Assembly (NCBI GenBank): GCA_910584305.1
Contig: CAJTZW010000005.1
Span: 1-29,790 of the forward strand
Direction of reading: 5' to 3'
From: an uncultured Bacilli bacterium
Lineage (GTDB): Bacteria > Bacillota_I > Bacilli_A > RF39 > UBA660
Length of the DNA: 29,790 nucleotides
The notes beneath the pieces were generated by a model. The model had not been told where the DNA came from, searched no databases, and saw only the letters and a program-made list of their open reading frames with translations. Numbering within the stretch: the stretch's first letter is position 1; every line of letters begins with the position of its first letter. The position numbers and the translations under genes are program-made. This document shows positions 1 through 8,175 of this stretch, one piece after another.

Positions 1-129
1 GATAGATTCTAAATTTATATGCTTTATGGATTATCATTTTATTCACCACCTGTCTGCCTTAATACTATCAAGAGCAAATGTTTGTGTCAATCGTTTTTCA
101 ATAATTTGAGTATGACTTTTCTATTATAC

Positions 130-154
130 AAAAAAAGTAGCAATTCATTGCTAC
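130..154 (-). terminator. Intrinsic terminator after the unknown 338-residue gene
   Basis: On the minus strand a perfect 7-bp stem (GTAGCAA / TTGCTAC, 137-154) with a TGAA loop is followed at once by a run of T (130-136). It lies 39 bases after the stop of the gene at 193. Confidence 0.85.
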
Positions 155-192
155 CACTTTGTTAAATTCTAGTAAAATTTAATAAATATCTA

Positions 193-1209
193 TTAATTCC
201 AATATCTTCTATCTAAATATAATTCTTTCTCTCTGTTCATTGTTTCATCTGTAATACCTGTATGAGAATCAACTATTTGATTTTCAAAATTCACTCCAAA
301 TAATTGTAATTGTGTCAATGTATTTTGCATTTGATTTAATAAATTCATTAATTCTTGATTATCTTTTATTTTATCAATTCTTTCAGTTACTGCTTTCAAA
401 CGTTCAAAACAATCTTTTAAATCGCTGGTAGATATACTTAAATCTACAGAATCTCGTATATCTTCATGCTCTGCTTTTTTCTTTTGTGCTAATTCATAAA
501 TTACCTCTATAGTAGATTCGTTTGTTATTTCATTTGGTAATCTATTTGAATCAAATATCAAACTATTTAATTCTATATTTTTATAATATTTATTAACTCC
601 CTTATTATTACCATATCCACTAGATCCTAAAATCATGCAATAACATGAATCGTTAGTTCTGTATTTAATTGGACTATTTAAATATGTAGGATTAACTTCC
701 ATATTTTCTAAAAAAGCAAAATCACTTCCAAATGAAGTATCTAACTCATATTCAGCTTTAGTAAAATCTAATTTTTCTCCAAAAGTAATTTCATTAAACC
801 CAAGATCTTTAATTTTTAATGCTACTGCTTTTATTGTTTCAATATCTTCCTTATGTTCTTGAATATATTGATAAAAATAATCTTCAGCTAAATTTTCTCT
901 ACGGTTTCCTTTTACGTCATAACTTAAAACAGTTAAATTGCTTAAACAAGAATACTTATTCATTATTTCTATAGTATGCTTATGCTTTTCTATAAACTCT
1001 TTATATTTGTTAGAACCAATAGATAATTTTCCTTGCATAACATGATATACTTTTCTAACTAAATCCCTATTACTTTTAGATTTAATTAATCCTTCTAAAT
1101 CATCACAAAATGATTTATAATCCTCTCCAATTTCACATAAAGTAAGCAAATGATTAGTTTGTATTTCTTTACAATGTTTATTTTTTTCAATTACTGCTGA
1201 ATAAATCAC
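193..1209 (-). CDS. Hypothetical soluble protein, 338 aa
   Basis: I do not recognise this protein. It has no signal peptide or membrane segment, is rich in Lys, Glu and Asn, and looks largely alpha-helical. The last 90 residues are probably coiled-coil, with heptad-like stretches around residues 270-310. An upstream in-frame ATG at 1245 exists, but a very good ribosome binding site (AAGGGAGG) lies inside that extension, seven bases before a GTG codon at 1209, so GTG is the better start. The gene is monocistronic: the herA terminator precedes it and it has its own strong terminator. A role linked to the HerA-like ATPase upstream would be a guess, because the two are separated by a terminator and about 195 bases. 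Coding status is well supported; function is unknown. Confidence 0.75.
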   Translation of the reverse strand: MIYSAVIEKNKHCKEIQTNHLLTLCEIGEDYKSFCDDLEGLIKSKSNRDLVRKVYHVMQGKLSIGSNKYKEFIEKHKHTIEIMNKYSCLSNLTVLSYDVKGNRRENLAEDYFYQYIQEHKEDIETIKAVALKIKDLGFNEITFGEKLDFTKAEYELDTSFGSDFAFLENMEVNPTYLNSPIKYRTNDSCYCMILGSSGYGNNKGVNKYYKNIELNSLIFDSNRLPNEITNESTIEVIYELAQKKKAEHEDIRDSVDLSISTSDLKDCFERLKAVTERIDKIKDNQELMNLLNQMQNTLTQLQLFGVNFENQIVDSHTGITDETMNREKELYLDRRYWN

Positions 1210-1364
1210 AATTAAACCTCCCTTGTCTGAATAATATTTTATCATACTTTTTCATGTTTTTTACAATTATCTTTCAAAATCATCACTTTTATCATTATTT
1301 TTATATCTAATAACAAATCATATTTTCATTCTATACTTACGGCGGTTCTCAAACACTTCTTGAC

Positions 1365-1396
1365 AAAGAAACAAAAGAAGTACTATTTTAGTACCT
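1365..1396 (-). terminator. Intrinsic terminator after herA-like gene
   Basis: Minus strand: an 8-bp stem AGGTACTA / TAGTACTT (one G-U pair, AAA loop, 1378-1396) is followed by a T-rich tail CTTTTGTTTCTTT. It begins 9 bases after the HerA stop codon. Confidence 0.7.
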
Positions 1397-1404
1397 CTAA
1401 ATCT

Positions 1405-3174
1405 TTATTTTTCTTTTGCAAACCAAACTCCACTGATATCACAACTACTACTACTTGGAGCAGGATTTGGCATTTGCATTTTCACTAAAATAGGAACCTT
1501 GAATGCATTTCCAAATGCAATACAATTTCCTGGTTGTAACAATTTAAAATTTTTAACAAGTTCTGGTGTTACGTTTGGAACTAGCTCTTTAATATATTCT
1601 ACATCTTTTGGATGAATCATCTTAAATATTAAGAAATTTGTACACTGTGAGATAACTGTATCGGATAATTCTGATGGGCGTTGGGAGATAAGACCTAGTA
1701 AAACGCCATACTTTCTTCCCTCTTTGGTAATTCTCTCAAAAATATTATATCCAAAAATCATTCTATCCATATCATTTTGGACATATCGGTGTGCTTCTTC
1801 TAAAATAATATGAAATGGCATTTGTATACCGTTTTTATGATCTTTTGAAAAGTCAAATAGCATTTTTGCATAAATTTTAGTAATATTCTTTGCCAATCTA
1901 TCATCTACATAGTTAATATTAAAATTCACAATTTGGGCTTTTCTTCCATTATCTGCAGTCATCAATTTATTGATATAGGCATTTTTACTAATATATTTTG
2001 GATATTCAAAGTATTTTCTAAATTCACTATTTGCTAAACTATGAACTCTAACCCTTAGTATATTCATCTCCTCAAATACAGAATTATTTGTTAAACTTCC
2101 TTCTGATATTAGCGCAAAATCGAATGCTTGTGCCAGATGATCAATTGTATACGAAAAACTTCCATCTGGTAGAACTAGGTCATACTGTGTGAGTAAGAAT
2201 GCCTCTAAAAAATCTGTAATTAATTCAATATCCCGCAATCGCCCACTCGAGTCAATTGTCATACATTGTTTCAATTCCCTACTATATCCAGGCTGATATA
2301 CTTCTGTCCCTAGATTCAACTTTGGCGTTTCATAGTTTGATAAAATTGATACCATTTGATCTCTTATTTGAGCAGCAGGTTTCCCACTTGATAGTATATC
2401 TAATAAAACTCTAGAAATAATATCATTTTTTATTTTCTCATTTTCTTCTCCCTCTTGTGCGAAGACAGTGACTAACTTTAATGCTTTTTCTATGATAGGA
2501 AGTTGTGTTGGTTTTTCTACTCCTAATAACAGGGCAATATCATCTACACCAAGTAACCATAGTGGAATTCGTAAGATTTCACTATTACTAGATTCTAAAT
2601 TGGTTGTATATGTTTTAAAATTAATATCTTCTGATATATTTGTTAAATCCTTAAATGCTGTATGATATTCTCCATATGCATCGAAGATAAATAAATTGGC
2701 TTGATATGGTGGATTTTTTTTATGAAATAAATTTTGGATAATTCGAGCTATCCCACATGACTTTCCTGAACCTGTATTTCCAAATATAGAGAAATGATTA
2801 CTAAAAAAGGCATTGATATTCATTCCTATTTTTAAACCATCATAGATTGGACTTTCTCCAATGTATAAATCCTTTATATCATCATAGGAGTCTACACTTA
2901 CAATATGAGGTAGTTTATCTTTTGCTACCAATTGTACCACAGCCGCAAATGATGGTTTTTTTATTACTCCGTATACAAATTTTCCTTGAACAAATTCACC
3001 TAATAAGTTTACATAAGCAATATCTTCTTTTATATCAATAATTTCTCCTATAATAGTTCTTGATGGTTCTTGCATTACAACGTGTAAATTTAGAAGACTT
3101 TGAAATTTTGTTAAATCAATTTTAAGTTCAATAGAAACTGTATTGTCTTCAATTGCAATAATTTTTCCTAGCAT
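1405..3174 (-). CDS. herA: HerA-like DUF87 hexameric ATPase/helicase
   Basis: This 589-residue protein has the layout of HerA-family FtsK/HerA-superfamily ATPases. An N-terminal beta-rich HAS-barrel-like region (about 1-105) precedes a P-loop GNTGSGKS at 132-139. A Walker B motif with the family's double Glu, HIILEEAHRY, lies at 455-464, and a sensor-like stretch around GLISQRPSELSD lies near 494-505. Known relatives translocate or unwind DNA, in archaea with the NurA nuclease for end resection, and in some bacterial defence systems with partner effectors. No NurA, SIR2 or nuclease gene is adjacent here, so its partner is unknown. The start is set by AGGAGAGG five bases before ATG. It is flanked by terminators on both sides, which makes it a single-gene unit. 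Family assignment is firm; cellular role is open. Confidence 0.88.
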   Translation of the reverse strand: MLGKIIAIEDNTVSIELKIDLTKFQSLLNLHVVMQEPSRTIIGEIIDIKEDIAYVNLLGEFVQGKFVYGVIKKPSFAAVVQLVAKDKLPHIVSVDSYDDIKDLYIGESPIYDGLKIGMNINAFFSNHFSIFGNTGSGKSCGIARIIQNLFHKKNPPYQANLFIFDAYGEYHTAFKDLTNISEDINFKTYTTNLESSNSEILRIPLWLLGVDDIALLLGVEKPTQLPIIEKALKLVTVFAQEGEENEKIKNDIISRVLLDILSSGKPAAQIRDQMVSILSNYETPKLNLGTEVYQPGYSRELKQCMTIDSSGRLRDIELITDFLEAFLLTQYDLVLPDGSFSYTIDHLAQAFDFALISEGSLTNNSVFEEMNILRVRVHSLANSEFRKYFEYPKYISKNAYINKLMTADNGRKAQIVNFNINYVDDRLAKNITKIYAKMLFDFSKDHKNGIQMPFHIILEEAHRYVQNDMDRMIFGYNIFERITKEGRKYGVLLGLISQRPSELSDTVISQCTNFLIFKMIHPKDVEYIKELVPNVTPELVKNFKLLQPGNCIAFGNAFKVPILVKMQMPNPAPSSSSCDISGVWFAKEK

Positions 3175-3219
3175 CTACACCTCTCCTATTCTCATTCTCA
3201 TTATACATTGTTTTACAAT

Positions 3220-3258
3220 AAAAAAAAAGATAATTTAACAAACTAGATCAGATTATCT
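3220..3258 (-). terminator. Intrinsic terminator overlapping the end of yqeH
   Basis: Minus strand: AGATAAT (3252-3258) pairs with ATTATCT (3228-3234) and is followed by a run of at least eight T. The stem is AT-rich with a 17-base loop that includes the yqeH stop codon, so its strength is uncertain. Confidence 0.55.
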
Positions 3259-4244
3259 CTCACAAACACATGAACTCCTGGAATCGTATATATAGTAATG
3301 TTACCCTTATTTGTGAATTTTAAGAATCCTAACCCACTTATCACTATATCTTGATGTGGTTGTAAATGTAGTTCATGCTTTTCGAATACTTGTAATTTGT
3401 CTTTTGGGTGAAATGTCCTTTCTATTTTGACTTGATTTGATACATATATAGTAACGTTATTGTTATCCTCTAAATCAATTCTAGCTAAATCATCTAGCAA
3501 AATAGATTGTGCTGCTTTAATTTGATATGTAATTGGTTTAATCTCTTTTTTTGGAGTAATCTTTTTTAGTGTTTTGATATCCACAAAATGACATATATCC
3601 CCCATGTTTAAAATTCCTGGTGTATCGATTATTGTTAATTCATCACTTAATTTAATTTCAATAGAATCAAGGGTTGTGGATGGTAACATACTCGTTGTGA
3701 TTTCCATATCTTGATTAAAATAGTTATATATAATCTTATTAATCATCGTTGACTTTCCTGCATTTGTATATCCTATTACATATACGTTTTTTGATGTTTT
3801 ATAACTATATATTTTATTCATGAGTTCATCAAAATTAGTATTTTTATAACTACTAATTAATACCGTGTCCACAATGTTCATTCCCATTTTTGTTGATACT
3901 TTCTTTAACTTTTCATCATATACTGATAAAGGTAATATATCTCGTTTTGTAAGTACCAGTAGCACAGGATTTTCTATATATTTTTTGATTTCATCAAGTT
4001 GATTGTTAACATTAAATATATCTACAACGAGAATAACCAAATCATTTGTCTTTCCTATTTTCTGTAAAATAGGGAGAAAGTCTTGGTTTGTCTTTTCCAT
4101 TACTTTATACTCTCCATAGTTTCGTATTTTAAAGCATCTCTCACAAAAAAGACTATTATCATAATTTTGTTTTTGTATATATCCGTCCATAGCTATCTCT
4201 TCGGTTTGAAGTATAGCACCACATCCTATGCATTTTTTAATCAT
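3243..4244 (-). CDS. yqeH: YqeH, circularly permuted GTPase for 30S ribosome assembly
   Basis: The protein (333 aa) is a clear YqeH. A treble-clef zinc site (C5, C8, C34, C37) precedes a GTPase domain with permuted motifs: G4 TKRD at 99-102, G5 ISS near 130, then G1 GYTNAGKST at 158-166, G2 threonines near 190 and G3 DTPG at 207-210. The family acts in small-subunit ribosome maturation in the cytoplasm. A longer reading from a GTG at 4271 is possible, but the ATG at 4244 has a GAAAGG site just upstream and overlaps the yqeG stop in ATGATTAA, the expected form of translational coupling. The yqeG-yqeH order matches Bacillus subtilis. Length is close to that of the B. subtilis protein (about 366 aa). 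Assignment is confident. Confidence 0.95.
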   Translation of the reverse strand: MIKKCIGCGAILQTEEIAMDGYIQKQNYDNSLFCERCFKIRNYGEYKVMEKTNQDFLPILQKIGKTNDLVILVVDIFNVNNQLDEIKKYIENPVLLVLTKRDILPLSVYDEKLKKVSTKMGMNIVDTVLISSYKNTNFDELMNKIYSYKTSKNVYVIGYTNAGKSTMINKIIYNYFNQDMEITTSMLPSTTLDSIEIKLSDELTIIDTPGILNMGDICHFVDIKTLKKITPKKEIKPITYQIKAAQSILLDDLARIDLEDNNNVTIYVSNQVKIERTFHPKDKLQVFEKHELHLQPHQDIVISGLGFLKFTNKGNITIYTIPGVHVFVRDNLI

Positions 4245-4770
4245 AGTATCTACCTTTCGAAAATAAATCACGATTTCTTAATCTCTTCATTATTTTTCTT
4301 TCAAAAAATCGATTTGGTTTTGTCCAATATGGGTCTTTAGTGCTGACTGGATTTACTAGTACAGTTGTGATTCCAACTCTATTACCACCTACAATATCTG
4401 TTAGTAATTGATCTCCGATAATGGCCACTTCTGTAATGCTATACTTATATTTATTTAGAACGGACTCAAATCCTTTTTTAGATGGTTTTCTAGCACCAGG
4501 GAAACAATCTACTGCTAATTCTTTGTTAAATACATTTAATCTTTTCTTTGGGCTGTTAGAAAAGATAATGACTTTCAGACCCATTTCTCTTAACTTATTA
4601 AATAATTCTAAAATTTTCTCATTTGCGTGTTTTATATGATAGGGAACCAATGTATTATCTAAATCAAATAGAATACATTTTACACCTCTATTTATTAGTT
4701 TTTGGTAATCTACTGTATAGATACTTTTTTGATACATGTCTGGTATATACTTCTCCATTACATTCACCAT
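4237..4770 (-). CDS. yqeG: YqeG, HAD-superfamily (IIIA) phosphatase
   Basis: This 177-residue HAD-type phosphatase carries motif I FDLDNT (nucleophile and acid Asp 36 and 38), motif II FSNS around residue 71, the conserved Lys in the ARKPSKKGF stretch (about 93-101), and the motif IV acidic pair GDQLLTD (Asp 120 and 125). YqeG-family enzymes are usually described as phosphatidylglycerophosphate phosphatase-like, but the substrate cannot be read from sequence. It is first in a two-gene unit with yqeH, which it overlaps by eight bases. Two starts are possible, ATG 4770 or ATG 4758. Neither has a strong ribosome site, and the predicted transcription start near 4779 leaves only nine bases before the first, which slightly favours the second. 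Confidence 0.9.
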   Translation of the reverse strand: MVNVMEKYIPDMYQKSIYTVDYQKLINRGVKCILFDLDNTLVPYHIKHANEKILELFNKLREMGLKVIIFSNSPKKRLNVFNKELAVDCFPGARKPSKKGFESVLNKYKYSITEVAIIGDQLLTDIVGGNRVGITTVLVNPVSTKDPYWTKPNRFFERKIMKRLRNRDLFSKGRYYD

Positions 4771-4785
4771 TACTTTCTAGATAAC

Positions 4786-4814
4786 ATTTTATCATACATA
4801 TATCTAGATTTCAA
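4786..4814 (-). promoter_or_regulatory. SigmaA-type promoter for yqeG-yqeH
   Basis: On the minus strand TTGAAA (4809-4814), a 17-base spacer and TAAAAT (4786-4791) give a 5/6 plus 5/6 match to the housekeeping consensus. The expected start is near 4779, just before yqeG. Confidence 0.65.
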
Positions 4815-4866
4815 TTTATTCTTTTGCAGTTGCTACTATTACAAACTATGATTAAAATTCTGTAAG

Positions 4867-4892
4867 AAAAAATACAGTTTTTATTTACTGTA
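4867..4892 (-). terminator. Intrinsic terminator downstream of ysxE-like gene
   Basis: Minus strand: TACAGT / ACTGTA stem (4873-4892) with an AAATAAAA loop, followed by TTTTTT (4867-4872). It lies about 220 bases past the ysxE-like stop, beyond the convergent small gene. Confidence 0.7.
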
Positions 4893-4979
4893 TCTCTTAA
4901 TTCATCGAAAAACCACAATATATAGACATATACATATACAGACTTATGGTGCAATCATACATTATACTAGGTGATTTAT

Positions 4980-5165
4980 ATGCCAAATGGATGTAATAAT
5001 TGGTGGGGTGGCAGAAATAAATGGATTATCTTACTTTTTATCTTTTTCATCTTGTTTGTTTATCAAATTATTTTAACTTTCTTCATTGTCACTCGATTTA
5101 ATTTATTTTTACTATGTTTCTTTATAATAGGGTTTATTTTCTTTTTTTGCAGAATAATATGGTGA
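4980..5165 (+). CDS. Small two-TM membrane protein, 61 aa, possibly sporulation-associated
   Basis: This is one of only two plausible plus-strand genes in the window. ATG 4980 is preceded by AGGTG with a six-base spacer. The product has a short polar, Trp- and Gly-rich N-terminus (motif CNNWWGG) and two hydrophobic stretches of about 20 residues, separated by a short TRFN segment and ending in aromatic and basic residues. Just upstream CATACATT (4956-4963) matches 7 of 8 positions of a SigmaE-type -10 element, although no convincing -35 lies at the right distance. The last 54 bases overlap the 3' end of the convergent ysxE-like gene. Small hydrophobic proteins of this style are common among spore-coat and forespore proteins, but I recognise no family. 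A longer reading from GTG 4971 lacks a ribosome site. Confidence 0.5.
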   Translation: MPNGCNNWWGGRNKWIILLFIFFILFVYQIILTFFIVTRFNLFLLCFFIIGFIFFFCRIIW

Positions 5166-6032
5166 TAGGAGAGCTTCTGTTTTATAAAGTGTATCTATTT
5201 GTCTACTAATTTTTTTACACATCTTATACTCACTATCGTTAAATTCTATTTTATCTGGTAGCGTAATCAATATAAATAATAACTTTCTTTCTTCTTCTAG
5301 TAGTGGATACGTTTTCTCATAGGCTCTAAAAATTCCTTCAAAATCAAAATCAAGTGCATGATTTTTATATAATTTATATAAATCAAAAATAGGTATATCA
5401 ATTTTTGCCTTATCCCAACTAACTAAGTATGAGTTTTTATTTCTTATAAAATGATTTATTTCTAGATTATTATGTAAAACAACCAATCGTTGTTTTCTTT
5501 TTTCCTTTACTAGATTATACCATTTTTCTAGTTCTCCTCTAGAGAATTCAATGGATGCGAATATTTTTGAAATATTTCTGGCTAGTAAATATTCTGATGG
5601 GCTCATGTATACTTTGGTTTCTATAATACTAATTACATCTATATAGTAACTATATAGATAATTAATATTGTTAGTTATGTCTTCATAAATTTTTTTATAA
5701 TCATCCTCATCTACTTCTTTATAATGTGTTGTCTTATAGTGAAGAAGTGCTACTAGCTCAATCATATCAATCATTTTTTGATCGCTGGGCATTTGTATAT
5801 CTTCAATATACTCACTAATTTGATACAAATCTTCTTCATCATTTATCATTGATGGATAATAATTAAAATTTCTTGATTCTAAATATTTATAAATACTTTC
5901 ATCCAAGGTTTCCTTTTTTTGCTTTAGTACAAATTTTCCCCGTTTAGAATCCACAATGGTTACATTTCCATTCTTCCTATAATAGTTTGGTTTTAAATCA
6001 TATTTTCTTAATACTTCATTAAGCGTTTTCAT
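5112..6032 (-). CDS. ysxE: YsxE-like spore coat protein, CotS/APH-type kinase fold
   Basis: A 306-residue protein resembling the CotS/YutH/YsxE family, which has an aminoglycoside-phosphotransferase-like fold. The match rests on layout: an N-terminal lobe with a FVLKQKK strand (34-40), a C-lobe segment VVLHNNLEINHF (184-195) where active kinases have HGDxxxxN, and VSWDKA with DIPIFDLYKLY (205-221) where they have the metal-binding DFD/DFxxA. The catalytic Asp is replaced by Asn 189, so this may be a pseudokinase. It lies directly downstream of a SpoVID-like gene, as ysxE follows spoVID in Bacillus. ATG 6032 lies inside the last codons of spoVID (14-base overlap) without a visible ribosome site, so translation is probably coupled. 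Family and synteny together are good evidence; activity is doubtful. Confidence 0.72.
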   Translation of the reverse strand: MKTLNEVLRKYDLKPNYYRKNGNVTIVDSKRGKFVLKQKKETLDESIYKYLESRNFNYYPSMINDEEDLYQISEYIEDIQMPSDQKMIDMIELVALLHYKTTHYKEVDEDDYKKIYEDITNNINYLYSYYIDVISIIETKVYMSPSEYLLARNISKIFASIEFSRGELEKWYNLVKEKRKQRLVVLHNNLEINHFIRNKNSYLVSWDKAKIDIPIFDLYKLYKNHALDFDFEGIFRAYEKTYPLLEEERKLLFILITLPDKIEFNDSEYKMCKKISRQIDTLYKTEALLSPYYSAKKENKPYYKET

Positions 6033-6786
6033 TTAGAGATGGAATGATAATTTTATCTCCTATTTTTAATTCTTTTAAATCATTGTATTGCTCTATAATC
6101 TCTTTTGTGGTGGAATATTTTTCCATTATGAATTCTAAGCCGTCTCCTTCTCTTACGATGTATACTTTGTAACTCTTGTAAGTTTCACTAGAAGCATCCA
6201 TATTGTCAAATAATGATGTAATTTCAGATGGGATTTCCATGTCTTTTCTTTGCTCCTGTTCTATTTCTTTCATATCCTCTGGCTCTATGCATCTAGACTC
6301 TACTACGGTTTCTATTTCACTTGGTTCTTCAGTATTCACTACCAGCTCTTCAGATGTTTGCACTGTTGGTGCTTCATCTAAAGTGAACACCCTATCCTCT
6401 TCTATCGTAACTGACTCTATAGGTTTAACTTCTTCTACTTTCTCTACCTCTGGCAATAATTTTTCTTCTAATTTATCTATCAGTACATCAATACTTACGG
6501 ATAGAACGTTATCATTAATGATTTCATAATAAAAATCATCTACATCGGTCATAGCATTCTCTAAATCATACTTTTCATCCATATGAATATCAAATGGTAA
6601 ATCATAGGAAAATGTTTCCGTATGAATACTTTCATCAGCTATTTTATATTCTCCACTAACGGTAAAATTTCCACCAATAGAATTTCCTTCGGTTCTTGAT
6701 AATGTATGTTCTAAAGATATACTTGTAATTTCTGATATATTGGTTTTAAAAATAATATCTTTTTTAAAAGGAATTATTTTCTTCAT
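6019..6786 (-). CDS. spoVID: SpoVID-like spore coat morphogenetic protein with C-terminal LysM
   Basis: Three parts are visible in this 255-residue protein. The N-terminal beta-rich domain (about 1-100) resembles the SpoVID N-domain, starting with KKIIPFKKDIIF and containing an SYDLPFDI strand. An acidic Glu/Val/Thr-rich linker (about 105-205) follows, then a LysM domain (about 208-252, with VYIVREGDGLEFIMEKYS and LKIGDKIIIPS). SpoVID drives encasement of the spore by coat proteins on the mother-cell side, and its LysM binds lipid II or peptidoglycan precursors. At 255 residues it is less than half the B. subtilis length, mostly through a short linker. The start at ATG 6786 is chosen because AAAGGGG lies eight bases upstream; a further ATG at 6804 would put that site inside the gene. 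The downstream ysxE-like gene and the SigmaE-like promoter support the assignment. Confidence 0.75.
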   Translation of the reverse strand: MKKIIPFKKDIIFKTNISEITSISLEHTLSRTEGNSIGGNFTVSGEYKIADESIHTETFSYDLPFDIHMDEKYDLENAMTDVDDFYYEIINDNVLSVSIDVLIDKLEEKLLPEVEKVEEVKPIESVTIEEDRVFTLDEAPTVQTSEELVVNTEEPSEIETVVESRCIEPEDMKEIEQEQRKDMEIPSEITSLFDNMDASSETYKSYKVYIVREGDGLEFIMEKYSTTKEIIEQYNDLKELKIGDKIIIPSLNENA

Positions 6787-6813
6787 TATATTTGCCCCTT
6801 TCATGTTCAGTAA

Positions 6814-6841
6814 AGCATATGAAAAAAAAGATAAATTATTC
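6814..6841 (-). promoter_or_regulatory. Putative SigmaE-type promoter for spoVID-ysxE
   Basis: Minus strand: GAATAAT (6835-6841; 6/7 to KMATATT), a 13-base spacer, then CATATGCT (6814-6821; 6/8 to CATACAMT). The expected start lies about 20 bases before spoVID. spoVID is a SigmaE gene in B. subtilis. There is no TATAAT alternative nearby. Confidence 0.45.
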
Positions 6842-6867
6842 TACTTACGTAGTTTTTTTATCTTTTT
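6822..6867 (-). terminator. Terminator at the end of the lon operon
   Basis: Minus strand: AAAAAGATAAA (6857-6867) pairs perfectly over 11 bp with TTTATCTTTTT (6825-6835). A small inner CTAC/GTAG stem sits in the loop and more T follow. It overlaps the last codons of the 444-residue gene and separates it from spoVID. Confidence 0.65.
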
Positions 6868-8175
6868 TTGAATTTCAAGACTTTCTTTTATAGAAGCAAC
6901 ATCTTTTACATTGTATTGCAACCAATATTTATTTTCTATTAATATATCCTCTATATTGTCTAAATACGTTGGATTTTCCTTAATTAATGGGTAATTATCT
7001 AAAATATAGTTGATATAATTTGCTACATATGGATTTGCGCTAATACTACCATAATCTTCTTCAATAGACAGTATTTTAAGTAAATAATAAGCTGTGCTAC
7101 TTATTCTTTCATTTATGACTTTCTTAAATCTTTGTAGCATTAAATTATCATTATGAGGTAAGTACAATCTATATTGTTTACCAATGTGACGATAAAACTT
7201 TATGTTTTTCTCCTTAAATTCTTTGTTCTCATGAACATTCAGACTTATTTTTAATTCATTGAGAGAATATTTCATATTCAAGTTAGGGTTTTCTGATATA
7301 AAGGTATGTAACAATTCTTTTGCATTACTACGTATATTATCATCAAACATACATGTCTCTACATTTTTGATAATATATTCACATAGTATATCAAAATTTG
7401 TTTGATCAAAGAAATCTGCAGACTCTTTTAATGCAGTTAATGATCTTTCTAAATCAGAATTAAATAATAAGGAGAATATATTCTGCTTACAAGCCTGATT
7501 GTGTAACTCTTCATCCTTTTTTTCAGTTTCATTAAAGTAATCTAATAATGAATTATTTAAACGTTGTAATTCCTCATTTTCTTTATATTTCTGATTTTCT
7601 TTTAGAATATAAAGTAGGTATTGATATATATGAATATCCATCATAATTTTTGGATATTCATATATAAAGATATTTACGCTCTTTAAGAATTCCACATCAC
7701 CTACTGGAATTTTATCACTTAAACGTGTTAAAGCCACTAGATATTTTATATCTATTATCAGTTGCTTATCAATTTCTATTTTAATATCAGGTGTTACCCT
7801 TTTTAGAGGTTCCTGATTCCTTATCTTATATTCTTCTTTATAAAAGTGTTTTATTGGCTTTCCTTTCGGATGCTTGGTTAAATCTAGTATCCTATTACAG
7901 GACGCTATTTTAGATTCTTTATCTTTATCGTGCTCATATTTTTGAATAAAATATCTCATAGCAGAAGCTATATTATTTAATTTTTGTTTATCAAACATTT
8001 GATATTCTAGATTACCTTCTAGTATTGTTATCATATGGTCTAAATTGACTGTACAGAAAAAATCTTGTTCAAACTCGTCATCTTCTGTACAATTATTTTC
8101 AATATATCCTTCTTCTCTATATATGGCACTTACTATCCATTTATAATTCACATATTTTAACAATTCCTCATCCAT
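6841..8175 (-). CDS. Unknown 444-aa helical protein co-transcribed with lon
   Basis: I do not recognise this protein. It has no signal peptide, no membrane segment and no nucleotide-binding motif. It is charged and predicted mainly alpha-helical over its whole length, with a Lys-rich C-terminus (KKIKKLRK) and repeated Tyr-rich helices in the last 130 residues (YLLKILSIEEDYG, PYVANYINYIL). Its ATG at 8175 overlaps the lon stop in TAATG, so it is translationally coupled to lon and made whenever lon is. A simple reading is a Lon adaptor, regulator or substrate-recognition factor, but nothing in the sequence shows that directly. The coding call is firm because of length, codon pattern and coupling. 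Confidence 0.8.
   Translation of the reverse strand: MDEELLKYVNYKWIVSAIYREEGYIENNCTEDDEFEQDFFCTVNLDHMITILEGNLEYQMFDKQKLNNIASAMRYFIQKYEHDKDKESKIASCNRILDLTKHPKGKPIKHFYKEEYKIRNQEPLKRVTPDIKIEIDKQLIIDIKYLVALTRLSDKIPVGDVEFLKSVNIFIYEYPKIMMDIHIYQYLLYILKENQKYKENEELQRLNNSLLDYFNETEKKDEELHNQACKQNIFSLLFNSDLERSLTALKESADFFDQTNFDILCEYIIKNVETCMFDDNIRSNAKELLHTFISENPNLNMKYSLNELKISLNVHENKEFKEKNIKFYRHIGKQYRLYLPHNDNLMLQRFKKVINERISSTAYYLLKILSIEEDYGSISANPYVANYINYILDNYPLIKENPTYLDNIEDILIENKYWLQYNVKDVASIKESLEIQKKIKKLRK

Noticed and set aside
1360..1396. TTGACA plus GTACTA palindrome resembling the toxin-locus repeats
   Set aside because: The palindrome is explained as the herA terminator; no small frame with a ribosome site and no well-spaced -10 is present, so a second toxin locus is not supported.
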